From: Poritiphilus flavus | GTDB taxonomy: Bacteria > Bacteroidota > Bacteroidia > Flavobacteriales > Flavobacteriaceae | Assembly (NCBI RefSeq): GCF_009901585.1 | Contig: NZ_WXYO01000008.1 | Coordinates: 248,001-312,000 of the forward strand | Length of the DNA stretch: 64,000 nt | Direction of reading: 5' to 3' | Part shown: positions 17,784 through 27,310 of the stretch, piece by piece | Position numbering within the stretch: position 1 is the stretch's first letter | Layout of the letters: each line of letters starts with the position of its first letter | Notes under the pieces: generated by a model | The model's database searches: none | What the model was told of the DNA's origin: nothing | What the model saw: the letters and a program-made list of their open reading frames with translations, nothing else | Program-made: the position numbers and the translations under genes

Positions 17784-18232
17784 GGGCTGTCATCCAGAGG
17801 GTATCAGAAGCCAGTGTAACCGTTGAGGGGAAAAGGATCTCAGAGATCGGAATGGGCCTTCTTGTACTACTGGGGATAGAGGAGGCCGATAACAACGAAG
17901 ACATAAGCTGGTTATCCAGGAAAATAGTCAACCTGAGGATATTTAACGACAGCGAGGGGGTTATGAACCGTTCGCTTCTGGATATTGATGGAGAGGCCAT
18001 AGTTGTGAGTCAGTTTACCCTTCACGCTTCAACAAAAAAAGGCAACCGGCCATCTTATATTAAAGCGGCGAAACCAGATATCGCCATACCGCTTTACGAA
18101 GTTTTCGTGGGTCAGATGGAGCAGGACCTGGGCAAAAAAGTAGGAACAGGGATCTTTGGGGCGGATATGAAAGTTGCTTTGCTCAATGACGGCCCCGTGA
18201 CGATTTGTATAGATACCAAAAAGAAGGAATAG
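17780..18232 (+). CDS. dtd: D-aminoacyl-tRNA deacylase
   Basis: 150 residues. Hydrolyses D-amino acids mischarged on tRNA, protecting translation. It carries the two diagnostic DTD motifs: SQFTLHAS at about 75 and the Gly-cisPro motif NDGPVT near 137. N-terminal MRAVIQRVSEASVTVEG and overall length match the family closely. It overlaps rsgA by four bases. Confidence 0.93.
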   Translation: MRAVIQRVSEASVTVEGKRISEIGMGLLVLLGIEEADNNEDISWLSRKIVNLRIFNDSEGVMNRSLLDIDGEAIVVSQFTLHASTKKGNRPSYIKAAKPDIAIPLYEVFVGQMEQDLGKKVGTGIFGADMKVALLNDGPVTICIDTKKKE

Positions 18233-18313
18233 CACCTTTTATCGATTTTTTTGAATAATATTGTAGGAATTAACACAGCTTTGTTGCGTTGATTTTCGAA
18301 CCAAACAAACTGA

Positions 18314-20230
18314 ATGCGTCCCTTCTACATCTACCTACTGCTTTTCTGTAGCCTGATTTCTTTCGGTCAGGAAGCGGATTATCGTATTAGCGCTATAAGT
18401 CCGGAACTTCTCAAGAATGCTAATGCGGTATATCGTCTGGACGAAATGAAGATCCATCTCAATTCCAGTCGTGATATGCGCTCCACTTTTAAACAGGTCG
18501 TGACCGTCCTGAACGAATTGGGCAATAAGCATGCGAACATGAGTGTGCATTATGACAAGGAAAGGAAAGTTAAGAGTATTGAGGCATACGTGTATGACAG
18601 CAATGGAAAGGAACTGGAACGGATCAAAAGAAAGGACTTCCAGGATGTTAGCGCTGTTGACGGATTTTCACTTTATGTGGACGACCGGCGACTCTATTAC
18701 AACTATACCCCGGTTCAATACCCTTATACCCTGGAATTCTCCTACGAAGTGGAAACTTCGGATACCGGATTGTTTCCTTCCTGGTACTTTTTACCGGGAT
18801 ATACGGCCAGTGTAGAGAAGAGTATTTATAGCGTTTCCTATGGGAATGAATCACTAAAACCCATCGTAAAAGAGCATCACCTTGAGGGAATTGAGGTAAC
18901 CAGGACTGAAACTCCTGGGATTACCAGCTTTACCGCCAGAAATATCCCTGCTGTAAAAAAAGAAAGTCTAAGCCCCTCCTTTCGCAAGATCGCCCCTAAA
19001 GTGGCTATCCGCTTACCCAAATTTCATTTTAAAGGCTATGATGCAGCCATTGATAGCTGGGATGATCTTGGAGTGTGGATACATAACCATCTCCTAAAGG
19101 AACAGACAGAACTTCCGGAACATACCAAAACTGAGATCCGAGGCCTGATGAAGGGAGTTACAGACCCCCTGGAAAAGGCTAAGATTGTTTATGATTACGT
19201 TCAGGAGAACACCAGGTATATCAGCGTTCAGATCGGAATAGGCGGATTCAAGCCCATTAGCGCTATGGAGGTAGACCGCGTAAAATACGGAGATTGCAAA
19301 GGGCTGTCTAATTACGCTAAAGCCCTGCTTTCTGTAGTAGGAGTGGATGCTTATTACGTACACGTGCAGGCCGGTCCGGACAAAGTGGATTTTGAAGAGG
19401 ATTTCGCGGACCTGGTGCAGGGTAATCATGCTATTCTCGCCATTCCTTATAATGATATGTATTATTGGGTAGATTGTACTTCCCAGGTACATCCTTTTGG
19501 CTTTGTGGGGGATTTTACGGACGACAGGAAGGTTCTTGTTGTGAAACCGGACGGTGGTGAGATCGTGAAAACCGTGTCCTATCTTAACAAAGAGAACCAT
19601 CAACATACCAGGGCCCGCCTTAGTTTGAACGCGCAGGGCGGAATTCAGGCTGAGGTAAGTATACAGACCAGGGGAACACAGTATGACAACCACTTTAAGA
19701 TCGAAGACGACACCCCGGAAGAAATCGATAAACACTACAAGGAATACTGGGGGAATATCAACAATCTGAAGCTGGAAAGCTACAGCTTCAAGAACGACCA
19801 GGACAGTGTGTTATTTGAGGAAAACGTGACGCTTATAGCTGAGAATTACGCTTCTAACAGCGGGGAGAGAATACTCTTTACTCCAAATGCCTTTAACCGC
19901 AATGATTATGTGCCAAACCGTCACAGGACCCGCAAACTTCCGTTTGAGATACAAAGGGGGTATATGGACGAGGACGAGTTTGAAATCGTTCTGCCTGAAG
20001 GCTACAGTATTGAGGCGATGCCCTCTCCGGTTAAGGTGGAGACCGAATTCGGACATTATCTCACCGAATTGATCCATGAAGAGGAGTCCGGAACCATATT
20101 GTACAAGCGTAGCCTGTTTATTAAGCAAGGGGATTACTCCAAAGAAAAATACAAGGCTTATCGCGCTTTTCGCAAGCAGGTAGCTGCCAACGACAATGCC
20201 AAGATCGTTCTCATACGTTCCAAAACATAA
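18314..20230 (+). CDS. DUF3857 / transglutaminase-like protein with intact catalytic triad
   Basis: 638 residues with a signal peptide (YLLLFCSLISFG). An N-terminal DUF3857 domain (about 40-210) is followed by a transglutaminase-like papain fold. The triad is visible: Cys328 in KYGDCKGLSNY, His in GNHAILAIPY and Asp in YYWVDCTS. A beta-rich C-terminal domain completes the protein. Family knowledge: periplasmic proteins of this type are common in Bacteroidota; substrates are unknown, and peptide cleavage or cross-linking is possible. The next gene, 33 bases downstream, is a paralogue that has lost the triad. Confidence 0.82.
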   Translation: MRPFYIYLLLFCSLISFGQEADYRISAISPELLKNANAVYRLDEMKIHLNSSRDMRSTFKQVVTVLNELGNKHANMSVHYDKERKVKSIEAYVYDSNGKELERIKRKDFQDVSAVDGFSLYVDDRRLYYNYTPVQYPYTLEFSYEVETSDTGLFPSWYFLPGYTASVEKSIYSVSYGNESLKPIVKEHHLEGIEVTRTETPGITSFTARNIPAVKKESLSPSFRKIAPKVAIRLPKFHFKGYDAAIDSWDDLGVWIHNHLLKEQTELPEHTKTEIRGLMKGVTDPLEKAKIVYDYVQENTRYISVQIGIGGFKPISAMEVDRVKYGDCKGLSNYAKALLSVVGVDAYYVHVQAGPDKVDFEEDFADLVQGNHAILAIPYNDMYYWVDCTSQVHPFGFVGDFTDDRKVLVVKPDGGEIVKTVSYLNKENHQHTRARLSLNAQGGIQAEVSIQTRGTQYDNHFKIEDDTPEEIDKHYKEYWGNINNLKLESYSFKNDQDSVLFEENVTLIAENYASNSGERILFTPNAFNRNDYVPNRHRTRKLPFEIQRGYMDEDEFEIVLPEGYSIEAMPSPVKVETEFGHYLTELIHEEESGTILYKRSLFIKQGDYSKEKYKAYRAFRKQVAANDNAKIVLIRSKT

Positions 20231-20263
20231 CCACAAATCACCAAACCAATAAACAAAACACTT

Positions 20264-22309
20264 ATGAAAAACCTATTGTTGCTCCTATGCATTTTTACCG
20301 CTTCCCTAAGCCTGGCGCAGGAAGTGAAATTCGGAAAGGTTTCCAAAGCGGAACTCTCAGAAGCCTTTTACGAAAAGGACTCCTCGGCTTCGGCTGTGGT
20401 CCTCTTCAGGAATATAAGCCACAAATTCAACTATATCCAAAATGACGGATTTCACCTGGTGACCCATGTTCATGAGCGGATCAAGATCTACAATAAGAAC
20501 GGGTTTGACTATGCCACAATAAGCGAAGCGCTCTATCACGATGGTAGTACCAGGGAGGCGTTGCAAGGACTAAAGGGTTATACCTATACCCTGGAGGAAG
20601 GAGAAATTGTAAAGACCAAATTAAAGAGTTCCGAAAGCTTTACCAGTTCTGTCAATAAATATTACGACCAGGAGAAATTCACCATGCCTAATGTAAAGGA
20701 AGGCTGTGTTATTGAGTACCAATACCGTCTGGATTCACCTTTTTGGTATAGTGTGGATGAGATAGCTCTGCAACTGGATATCCCGGTAAAGTATCAGGAC
20801 GTTTCCATAGCCATTCCGGAATACTTTTCTTTTAAACCGAATTTTAAGGGATACCTGGGTGTAATGCCCAAATACTCCAAGAGTAATGCCAAGATAAACT
20901 ATACATCAAAAACGAGAACGGGTAACAGAATGCATGCCAGGACCAATTTTAGCAATGAAGCTATTGACTACACTCTCAATACCACTCAATTTCTGATGGA
21001 GGATGTTCCGGCACTAAAGGAAGAGCCCTATGTGAATGATATGGACAATTACCGGGCGGCGGTTAACTACGAACTGCAATATGTCCAGTTTCCAAATTCC
21101 ATCAGAGAGAGTTACAGCACTACCTGGGAAAAAGTGGTCGAAAAGATCTACAAGAGTGATTATTTTGGAAAACAATTGGCTCTTTCCAAATACTTCAGGG
21201 ACGATCTGGCACAGATCATGGCAAACGTTCAGGGCGATGCGGATCTGGCAGCCGCGATTTTCCATCATGTACAACAGCGTATGAGTTGGAATGGCCTCAA
21301 TAGTCATTACACCTATAACGGGGTGAAAGAAGCCTATAAGGAAAAATCAGGGAATACGGCAGATATTAACCTGATGCTGGCCGCAATGCTAAGGGAGGCC
21401 GGTCTGGAAGCCAACCCTGTACTCATCAGTACCCGAGACAATGGCATACCGCTTTTCCCAACCCGGGAAGGGTTCAACTACGTGGTGGTTGCCCTTGAGT
21501 TGGGCGAGTCCATGCTCTTTCTCGACGCCTCCAACAAATACACCAAACCCAATTTGCTGCCAATAAGAGCGCTTAACTGGATGGGTAGGGTAATCAAAAA
21601 AGATGGCACACATGTTTCTGTAGGGGTACGTCCCAGATCGCTTTCCAGAGAAGGGAATATGGCCGATATACAATTAAATCTGGATGGTACCATAGAAGGT
21701 AAAATGCGTAAGTCCTATACGGAATACCGAGCCTATAACTTCCGAAACATATACAACAAGGTAAGCGAGGAAGATTACCTGGAAAAGTTTGAGAATAAGC
21801 ATGGTGGGATTGAGGTGTCTGATTATACCATTAAGAACAGGAACACCATTGGGAAACCAATCACGGAAGACTTCAGCTTCTATATGGAAGATCAATTGGC
21901 CGTTACAGGAGATAAGATCTATTTTTCTCCCTTGTTCTTCCACACTATGACAGAGAATCCGTTCAAACTGGAAGACCGGAAGTTTCCTATAGACTTTGCC
22001 TATCCATGGAGGGACAATTGTATGTTTACGATCACTATACCACAGGGATATGAGGTGGATTTTCTACCTGAAAGCATAAAAATGAGCTTGCCGGAAAATG
22101 CAGGTAGTTTTGTGTACCGTCTGGCTCAAAAAGGGAATAAGATACAGGTTATGGCGGATCTCAAGATCAATGAAGCCCTGATACCTGCTGAAAGTTATGC
22201 GGTGGTGAAAGAATTGTTCAGTAAAATAGTGGAAAAAGAATCAGAAAAGGTAGTTTTGTCCAAAACGTCTGAAAATGAACATACAGAACGCTCAGCAGGC
22301 GGTAGATGA
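20264..22309 (+). CDS. DUF3857 / transglutaminase-like paralogue lacking Cys and His
   Basis: 681 residues with a signal peptide ending at SLAQE. The domain order matches the preceding gene, but the region that should carry the nucleophile reads SGNTADINLML, so the Cys position is Thr365. The His position reads NYVVVALEL, so His is replaced as well. The Asp appears kept (MLFLDAS). The protein is probably a non-catalytic partner or binding protein rather than an enzyme. Its last 35 bases overlap the start of the mazG-like gene. The pairing of an active and an inactive copy suggests joint work, which is inference. Confidence 0.8.
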   Translation: MKNLLLLLCIFTASLSLAQEVKFGKVSKAELSEAFYEKDSSASAVVLFRNISHKFNYIQNDGFHLVTHVHERIKIYNKNGFDYATISEALYHDGSTREALQGLKGYTYTLEEGEIVKTKLKSSESFTSSVNKYYDQEKFTMPNVKEGCVIEYQYRLDSPFWYSVDEIALQLDIPVKYQDVSIAIPEYFSFKPNFKGYLGVMPKYSKSNAKINYTSKTRTGNRMHARTNFSNEAIDYTLNTTQFLMEDVPALKEEPYVNDMDNYRAAVNYELQYVQFPNSIRESYSTTWEKVVEKIYKSDYFGKQLALSKYFRDDLAQIMANVQGDADLAAAIFHHVQQRMSWNGLNSHYTYNGVKEAYKEKSGNTADINLMLAAMLREAGLEANPVLISTRDNGIPLFPTREGFNYVVVALELGESMLFLDASNKYTKPNLLPIRALNWMGRVIKKDGTHVSVGVRPRSLSREGNMADIQLNLDGTIEGKMRKSYTEYRAYNFRNIYNKVSEEDYLEKFENKHGGIEVSDYTIKNRNTIGKPITEDFSFYMEDQLAVTGDKIYFSPLFFHTMTENPFKLEDRKFPIDFAYPWRDNCMFTITIPQGYEVDFLPESIKMSLPENAGSFVYRLAQKGNKIQVMADLKINEALIPAESYAVVKELFSKIVEKESEKVVLSKTSENEHTERSAGGR

Positions 22310-22601
22310 TTGGATAAAGGCGCATGGCGTACGCTATTTTAATGAGCTTACCAATATGGCTCAGCTTACTGAAGAGGTAGGGGAGGTAGCCCGGATCATT
22401 GCCAGGAGGTATGGAGAGCAAAGCGAAAAGGATTCTGATAAGCGAAAAGACCTGGGTGAAGAACTTGCTGATGTGGTCTTTGTGGTCTTGTGTTTGGCCA
22501 ATCAGACAGGGATAGACCTACAGAAGGCTTTTGATCATAAATTGGCCCTCAAAACCCAACGGGATCATCAGCGCCATCAAAACAACAAAAAGCTCAAATA
22601 G
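22275..22601 (+). CDS. MazG-like nucleotide pyrophosphohydrolase
   Basis: 108 residues, all-alpha NTP-PPase (MazG-like) fold. The metal-binding pattern EEVGEVAR at about 33 and DLGEELADVVF at about 60 gives the ExxE plus ExxD set. Likely hydrolyses nucleoside triphosphates to monophosphates as house-cleaning; exact substrate is not evident. The start lies inside the preceding gene (35-base overlap, other frame), implying translational coupling. A hairpin with T-tract overlaps its stop codon. Confidence 0.85.
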   Translation: MNIQNAQQAVDDWIKAHGVRYFNELTNMAQLTEEVGEVARIIARRYGEQSEKDSDKRKDLGEELADVVFVVLCLANQTGIDLQKAFDHKLALKTQRDHQRHQNNKKLK

Positions 22602-22625
22602 TACTATATTTGGGCTTTCTTTTTT
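22589..22625 (+). terminator. Hairpin/T-tract at the mazG end, overlapping a TAnnTTTG element
   Basis: AAAGCTCAAATA (22589-22600) pairs with TATTTGGGCTTT (22607-22618) over 12 bp with one G-U pair, six-base loop, then CTTTTTT. The right arm also contains TATATTTG (22605-22612), a perfect -7 element placed to start transcription for aroA. Confidence 0.6.
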
Positions 22626-22638
22626 AAACCCAGGTATT

Positions 22639-23868
22639 TTGAACTTGTATCTCTCCGGACCAGCTGAAAAGGTTTTAAAATCCGATATTGAAATTACCGG
22701 CTCGAAAAGCGAATCCAATCGCCTGTTGCTTCTCCAGGCGCTTTATCCTGATCTGAGTATCGATAATTGCTCCAATTCGGATGACGCCAGGGTGATGAAA
22801 AAGGGACTTGGGATCTCAAGCGGAGAAGTGGATATCCACCATGCCGGTACAGCCATGCGTTTTCTAACCGCATATTTTGCCTCCCAGCAAGGGAAAGAAG
22901 TAGTGCTCACCGGATCCAAACGTATGCAGGAACGTCCCATAGAGGTCCTGGTTGAAGCCCTTAAAGATCTGGGAGCAGATATCAGCTATTTGAAGACTTC
23001 AGGATGCCCTCCGATCAAGATCAAGGGAAAACGCTTGTATGGGGGTAAGGTGAGTTTGCCGGCCAATATCAGCAGTCAGTATATTTCTGCCTTACTATTG
23101 GTAGCTCCGCGCCTGGAAAGGGGATTGGAACTGGAATTGATCGGAACCATAACTTCAATACCCTATATCAAAATGACCCTTGGCCTGCTTGAACAAATTG
23201 GGGTCGGGCATTCTTTCGAAGGAAATATCATTAAGGTCGCCCCGCTTGATACCGTTTCTCCAAGAACACTGGTCGTTGAATCTGACTGGAGTTCCGCTTC
23301 CTATTTCTACAGTATCCTGGCGCTAAGTGAAGCCGGTTCCACCATCAGGCTTTCAGCTTACCGGGAACACAGTTTGCAGGGAGACAGTATACTGGCGGAT
23401 CTCTACAAAGCACTTGGAGTAGACACCCAATTTCAGGAAAATAGTATAGTATTAACAAAGACTTCGAGGCCGCTGCCTTCCAAAATCGACCTGGATCTTA
23501 GCAATGCGCCTGACCTGGCGCAGACCCTGGTGGTAACTTGCTTTGGCCTTGGACTTCCCTGCCATCTTAGCGGATTACACACCCTGAAGATAAAGGAAAC
23601 GGACAGGCTGGAGGCCCTGAAAAATGAGTTGGGCAAACTAGGTGCAGATATCTCTGTTACGGACAAAAGCCTTAGGCTGGAAGCCGCGACAAGCATAAAT
23701 AAAGCAGTGAGCATAGCGACCTATAACGATCATAGAATGGCTATGGCCTTTGCTCCGTTGGCCCTTCGTACGGACTTGATCATCGATGATGCAGAAGTAG
23801 TCTCCAAGTCTTATCCCGACTTTTGGAAGGACCTGGACCGGCTGGCTTTTCAGATAAAGGAGGTTTAA
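22639..23868 (+). CDS. aroA: 3-phosphoshikimate 1-carboxyvinyltransferase (EPSP synthase)
   Basis: 409 residues from a TTG at 22639. Transfers the enolpyruvyl group from PEP to shikimate-3-phosphate, the sixth shikimate step. Motifs: ITGSKSESNRLLLLQAL at about 13-29 (substrate-binding Lys, Ser, Arg), HAGTAMRFLTAYF near 76, KETDRLEAL near 325, and NDHRMAMAF near 365. The frame is open further upstream, but that would extend into mazG and across the terminator hairpin. The TTG gives the family-like N-terminus MNLYLSGP. It lies outside the aromatic operon at 9.5 kb. Confidence 0.9.
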   Translation: MNLYLSGPAEKVLKSDIEITGSKSESNRLLLLQALYPDLSIDNCSNSDDARVMKKGLGISSGEVDIHHAGTAMRFLTAYFASQQGKEVVLTGSKRMQERPIEVLVEALKDLGADISYLKTSGCPPIKIKGKRLYGGKVSLPANISSQYISALLLVAPRLERGLELELIGTITSIPYIKMTLGLLEQIGVGHSFEGNIIKVAPLDTVSPRTLVVESDWSSASYFYSILALSEAGSTIRLSAYREHSLQGDSILADLYKALGVDTQFQENSIVLTKTSRPLPSKIDLDLSNAPDLAQTLVVTCFGLGLPCHLSGLHTLKIKETDRLEALKNELGKLGADISVTDKSLRLEAATSINKAVSIATYNDHRMAMAFAPLALRTDLIIDDAEVVSKSYPDFWKDLDRLAFQIKEV

Positions 23869-23890
23869 GCTCAATTATTACCCCATTTAC

Positions 23891-23922
23891 TTGACAACCC
23901 CTATCTCGGGATTGTATATTTG
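23891..23922 (+). promoter_or_regulatory. Strong-looking promoter of queA
   Basis: TTGAC at 23891-23895 and TATATTTG at 23915-23922, spaced 19 bases, fit the Bacteroidota consensus very well. Start expected near 23929, giving an untranslated leader of about 90 bases. I see no convincing preQ1 aptamer in that leader. Confidence 0.7.
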
Positions 23923-24017
23923 CAGCCGCAAAAATCCGGATCTGAAAGCATTAAGGCGGAAAAGTCTTTGCGCAAATGGCAAGCCACAGATCACAAATCC
24001 AAAAAGTAAACACATAG

Positions 24018-25067
24018 ATGAAATTATCGCACTTCAATTTTGAGTTACCTAAAGATCTTCTGGCTGAGTACCCGGCTGAGAACAGAGATGAATCCAAACT
24101 AATGGTGATTCACCGGGAGACCGGTAAAATTGAACACCGTATGTTCAAAGACCTTATCGAGTATTTTGATGAAGGGGATGTTATGGTCCTGAACAACACC
24201 AAGGTGTTTCCGGCAAGGCTTTACGGTAACAAAGAAAAAACCGGAGCCAGGATTGAAGTATTCCTACTGCGCGAATTGAACGAAGAACAAAGATTGTGGG
24301 ACGTACTGGTAGATCCTGCGAGGAAGATTCGTATTGGAAATAAGCTGTACTTTGGAGATGATGAGAGCCTGGTTGCTGAGGTGATAGACAATACCACTTC
24401 CAGGGGAAGAACATTGCGTTTTCTCTACGACGGGTCTTACACAGACTTTAGAAGAAAACTGAGAGAGCTTGGAGAGACGCCGCTTCCCAAGTACATTAAA
24501 AGGGACGTGGAGCCAGAGGACGAAGACCGTTACCAAACGATCTACGCGAAGCACGAAGGTGCGGTTGCCGCCCCTACCGCAGGCCTGCATTTCTCTAAAC
24601 ATCTTCTGAAGCGATTGGAGATCAAAGGAATTGACTTTGCCGAGCTCACCTTACACGTTGGATTGGGTACTTTCAACCCTGTGGAAGTTGAAGACCTTTC
24701 CAAACACAAAATGGACAGTGAGGAGCTGGTGATCGAAGAAAGGGCCATTGAGGTGGTAAACAATGCGAAAAGGAACAAGCGCAAGGTTTGTGCTGTAGGG
24801 ACTACCGCAATGAGAGGCCTGGAAAGCGCGGTTTCTTCGGAACATATGCTGAATACTTTTGACGGGTGGACGAATAAGTTCATTTTTCCTCCCTATGACT
24901 TCAGCATAGCCAATGCCATGGTTACAAATTTTCATTTGCCGAAATCTACGCTTTTGATGATGGTTTCTGCCTTTATGGGGCACGATCTTATGAAAAGGGC
25001 TTATAAGGAGGCTATTCTGGAAGGATATCGCTTCTATTCTTATGGCGATGCTATGCTCATCCTGTAA
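24018..25067 (+). CDS. queA: S-adenosylmethionine:tRNA ribosyltransferase-isomerase
   Basis: 349 residues. Transfers and isomerises the ribosyl moiety of SAM onto preQ1 at tRNA position 34, giving epoxyqueuosine. The family text is clear: [20 protein letters not shown] at the N-terminus, [12 protein letters not shown] at about 58, [13 protein letters not shown] near 180, [12 protein letters not shown] near 212, TNFHLPKST near 300 and YSYGDAMLI at the end. Length is standard. It has its own promoter and a probable hairpin terminator before rlmN. Confidence 0.94.
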   Translation: MKLSHFNFELPKDLLAEYPAENRDESKLMVIHRETGKIEHRMFKDLIEYFDEGDVMVLNNTKVFPARLYGNKEKTGARIEVFLLRELNEEQRLWDVLVDPARKIRIGNKLYFGDDESLVAEVIDNTTSRGRTLRFLYDGSYTDFRRKLRELGETPLPKYIKRDVEPEDEDRYQTIYAKHEGAVAAPTAGLHFSKHLLKRLEIKGIDFAELTLHVGLGTFNPVEVEDLSKHKMDSEELVIEERAIEVVNNAKRNKRKVCAVGTTAMRGLESAVSSEHMLNTFDGWTNKFIFPPYDFSIANAMVTNFHLPKSTLLMMVSAFMGHDLMKRAYKEAILEGYRFYSYGDAMLIL

Positions 25068-25090
25068 GCGGCAAGTTGTACATAATATTG

Positions 25091-25136
25091 AAAATCCTGT
25101 CCACATGATCTACTAAAGTGCGGCAGGATTTTTGTC
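25091..25136 (+). terminator. Possible terminator between queA and rlmN
   Basis: AAAATCCTG (25091-25099) and CAGGATTTT (25124-25132) form a 9-bp stem with a 24-base loop and a short T-run. It ends ten bases before the rlmN start, so it could also influence rlmN expression. Confidence 0.45.
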
Positions 25137-25142
25137 TTTAAT

Positions 25143-26186
25143 ATGGAAAAAAAGAAAAAAGACATCAGAGCGCTGAGCAAGCAACAACTCCGTGATTTTT
25201 TTGAGGATCAGGGAGAGCAGGCCTTTCGAGGAAACCAGGTTTACGAATGGCTCTGGCGTAAGTCTGCGCATTCTTTTGATTCCATGACCAATATTTCCAA
25301 GGCTACCCGGCAAATGCTGGAAGCGAATTTTGTGATCAATCACATAGAGGTTGACCAAATGCAAAGAAGCCAGGACGGCACTATAAAGAACGCGGTACGT
25401 TTACACGATGGCCTGGTGGTAGAATCCGTACTGATCCCCACGGAGACCCGGACCACCGCCTGCGTTTCCAGCCAGGTGGGTTGTAGCCTGGATTGTAAGT
25501 TCTGTGCCACAGCCCGGTTGAAGCGGATGCGAAATTTGAATCCGGATGAGATCTACGATCAGGTGGTGGCTATTGACAGGGAAAGCAGACTGTATTTTGA
25601 CCGCCCCCTAAGTAATATCGTTTTTATGGGGATGGGGGAGCCGCTTATGAACTACAATAATGTCCTGAAGGCCATAGACAAAATAACCTCAAAAGAAGGA
25701 CTGGGAATGTCCCCCAAAAGGATAACCGTCTCTACCTCCGGAGTCCCGAAAATGATCCGAAAACTGGCAGATGATGAGGTGAAATTCAAACTGGCCGTTT
25801 CTCTGCACTCGGCCATAGACGAGATACGTACTTCCATAATGCCTTTCAATGCTACCTTCGACCTTAAATCCCTGAGGGAAGCGCTTATCTACTGGTATCA
25901 GAAAACCAAAAGCAGGATCACCTATGAATATGTGGTTTGGGAAGGCATAAATGATAGCCAGGCTGATATTGACGCCCTGCTGGAGTTTTGCAAATTCGCG
26001 CCTTCCAAAGTGAACCTGATCGAGTACAATCCCATAGAAGAGGACGGAGACTTCCGGCAGGCGGCAGACAAAGCCATAGATCAATATGTTAGTTCTCTGG
26101 AGGCTCACGGAATTATTGTTACGGTACGAAGATCCCGCGGTAAAGATATTGATGCCGCTTGCGGACAATTGGCCAATAAATCCTAA
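25143..26186 (+). CDS. rlmN: 23S rRNA (adenine(2503)-C(2))-methyltransferase
   Basis: 347 residues. Radical-SAM methylase acting on A2503 of 23S rRNA and on some tRNAs. The [4Fe-4S] motif CKFCATA (CxxxCxxC as CSLDCKFCATA) is at about 115-125. GMGEPLMNYNNVL is near 163, and the C-terminal Cys in DAACGQL near 341 is the methyl-carrying catalytic residue together with a second Cys. The N-terminal accessory domain reads FRGNQVYEWLWRK. The ATG at 25143 is followed by a Lys-rich stretch typical for this group. It is followed 63 bases later by the polyprenyl synthase. Confidence 0.94.
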   Translation: MEKKKKDIRALSKQQLRDFFEDQGEQAFRGNQVYEWLWRKSAHSFDSMTNISKATRQMLEANFVINHIEVDQMQRSQDGTIKNAVRLHDGLVVESVLIPTETRTTACVSSQVGCSLDCKFCATARLKRMRNLNPDEIYDQVVAIDRESRLYFDRPLSNIVFMGMGEPLMNYNNVLKAIDKITSKEGLGMSPKRITVSTSGVPKMIRKLADDEVKFKLAVSLHSAIDEIRTSIMPFNATFDLKSLREALIYWYQKTKSRITYEYVVWEGINDSQADIDALLEFCKFAPSKVNLIEYNPIEEDGDFRQAADKAIDQYVSSLEAHGIIVTVRRSRGKDIDAACGQLANKS

Positions 26187-26249
26187 ATTAACCTCTTTAT
26201 TTTCCCTAATTTTACCGGACCAGATTAACGTTTCGAAAAACTAACCTGA

Positions 26250-27227
26250 TTGAAAGTCGCTGCTCAAATAAGAGAGCCTATAGATAAGGAGATGGAACTT
26301 TTTGAAGAAAAGTTCTACGAGTCCATGTCTTCTAAAGTTGCCCTGCTGAATAGGATCACCTATTACATTGTCAACAGGAAAGGAAAACAAATGCGTCCGA
26401 TGTTTGTTTTTCTTACCGCCAAACTACTCAATAAGGGCGAAGTGAATGAGCGCACCTATAGAGGGGCCTCGGTTATTGAGCTCATCCATACCGCCAGTCT
26501 GGTGCATGACGATGTTGTGGACGACAGCAACAAAAGACGGGGATTCTTTTCCATCAACGCCTTGTGGAAAAACAAAATAGCCGTTCTGGTAGGGGATTTT
26601 TTACTGGCCAGAGGCATGCTACTTTCAGTAGACAACGGGGATTTTGACCTTTTGCGAATTATCTCAGTGGCCATGCGGGAGATCAGCGAGGGGGAATTGT
26701 TACAGATAGAAAAAGCCCGGAGGTTGGATATTACCGAGGATGTCTACTACGACATCATAAGGCAGAAGACGGCCACGCTTATCGCTGCCTGCTGTAGTAT
26801 TGGGGCATGTTCCGTTAAGCCGGATTCCCCGGAGGTGGAAAAATTTCGAAAATTTGGTGAACTCTGTGGGATGGCCTTCCAAATCAAAGACGATCTATTT
26901 GATTACGGAGAAGAAAAGATAGGCAAGCCTACGGGAATTGACATCAAGGAACAAAAAATGACCCTCCCGCTTATCTACGCGCTCAACCAGGCGGACAAAA
27001 AAGAGAAAAAATGGCTCATTAACTCGGTCAAAAACCACAATAAGGACAAAAAGAGGGTAAAAGAGGTGATCACTTTCGTTAAACAAAAGGGAGGTCTTAC
27101 CTATGCCGAGAAGAAAATGCACGAATTCAAGGAGTCTGCACTATCCTTATTAGATACCTACCCCCCTTCGGCCTATAAGGATTCACTTAAATTGATGGTG
27201 AATTACGTCGTAGACCGCAAGAAATAG
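26250..27227 (+). CDS. Polyprenyl (all-trans) diphosphate synthase
   Basis: 325 residues from a TTG. Class I prenyltransferase: first Asp-rich motif DDVVDDS at about 86-92, second DDLFDYG at about 210, and GKQMRPMFVFLTAKL near 47 with the substrate-binding Lys/Arg. It elongates an allylic diphosphate with isopentenyl diphosphate in the cytosol. Flavobacteria use menaquinone-6, so a hexaprenyl product for the quinone side chain is plausible, but chain length is not determined from the sequence. Not in an obvious operon with quinone genes here. Confidence 0.87.
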   Translation: MKVAAQIREPIDKEMELFEEKFYESMSSKVALLNRITYYIVNRKGKQMRPMFVFLTAKLLNKGEVNERTYRGASVIELIHTASLVHDDVVDDSNKRRGFFSINALWKNKIAVLVGDFLLARGMLLSVDNGDFDLLRIISVAMREISEGELLQIEKARRLDITEDVYYDIIRQKTATLIAACCSIGACSVKPDSPEVEKFRKFGELCGMAFQIKDDLFDYGEEKIGKPTGIDIKEQKMTLPLIYALNQADKKEKKWLINSVKNHNKDKKRVKEVITFVKQKGGLTYAEKKMHEFKESALSLLDTYPPSAYKDSLKLMVNYVVDRKK

Positions 27228-27266
27228 CGATTACCTTATCGGGCTTTAGAAAAAATCCGGGGTCCG

Positions 27267-27293
27267 GGCAACTATTTTCAGTATTAGCTCGTC
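27267..27293 (+). promoter_or_regulatory. Possible ECF-type promoter before the sigma factor gene
   Basis: GGCAAC (27267-27272), 17-base spacer, CGTC (27290-27293), 18 bases before the ATG. The layout suggests autoregulation by the encoded sigma factor; it is a pattern inference. Confidence 0.35.
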
Positions 27294-27310
27294 TTTTTAG
27301 TAGAGACCAA

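Noticed and set aside
19094-19735. 213-codon minus-strand open frame
   Set aside because: Antisense to the DUF3857 gene; no motif, composition of a shadow frame.
23929-24017. preQ1 riboswitch in the queA leader
   Set aside because: The leader has the right length, but I could not fit the preQ1 class I pseudoknot or class II pattern; a covariance search would decide.
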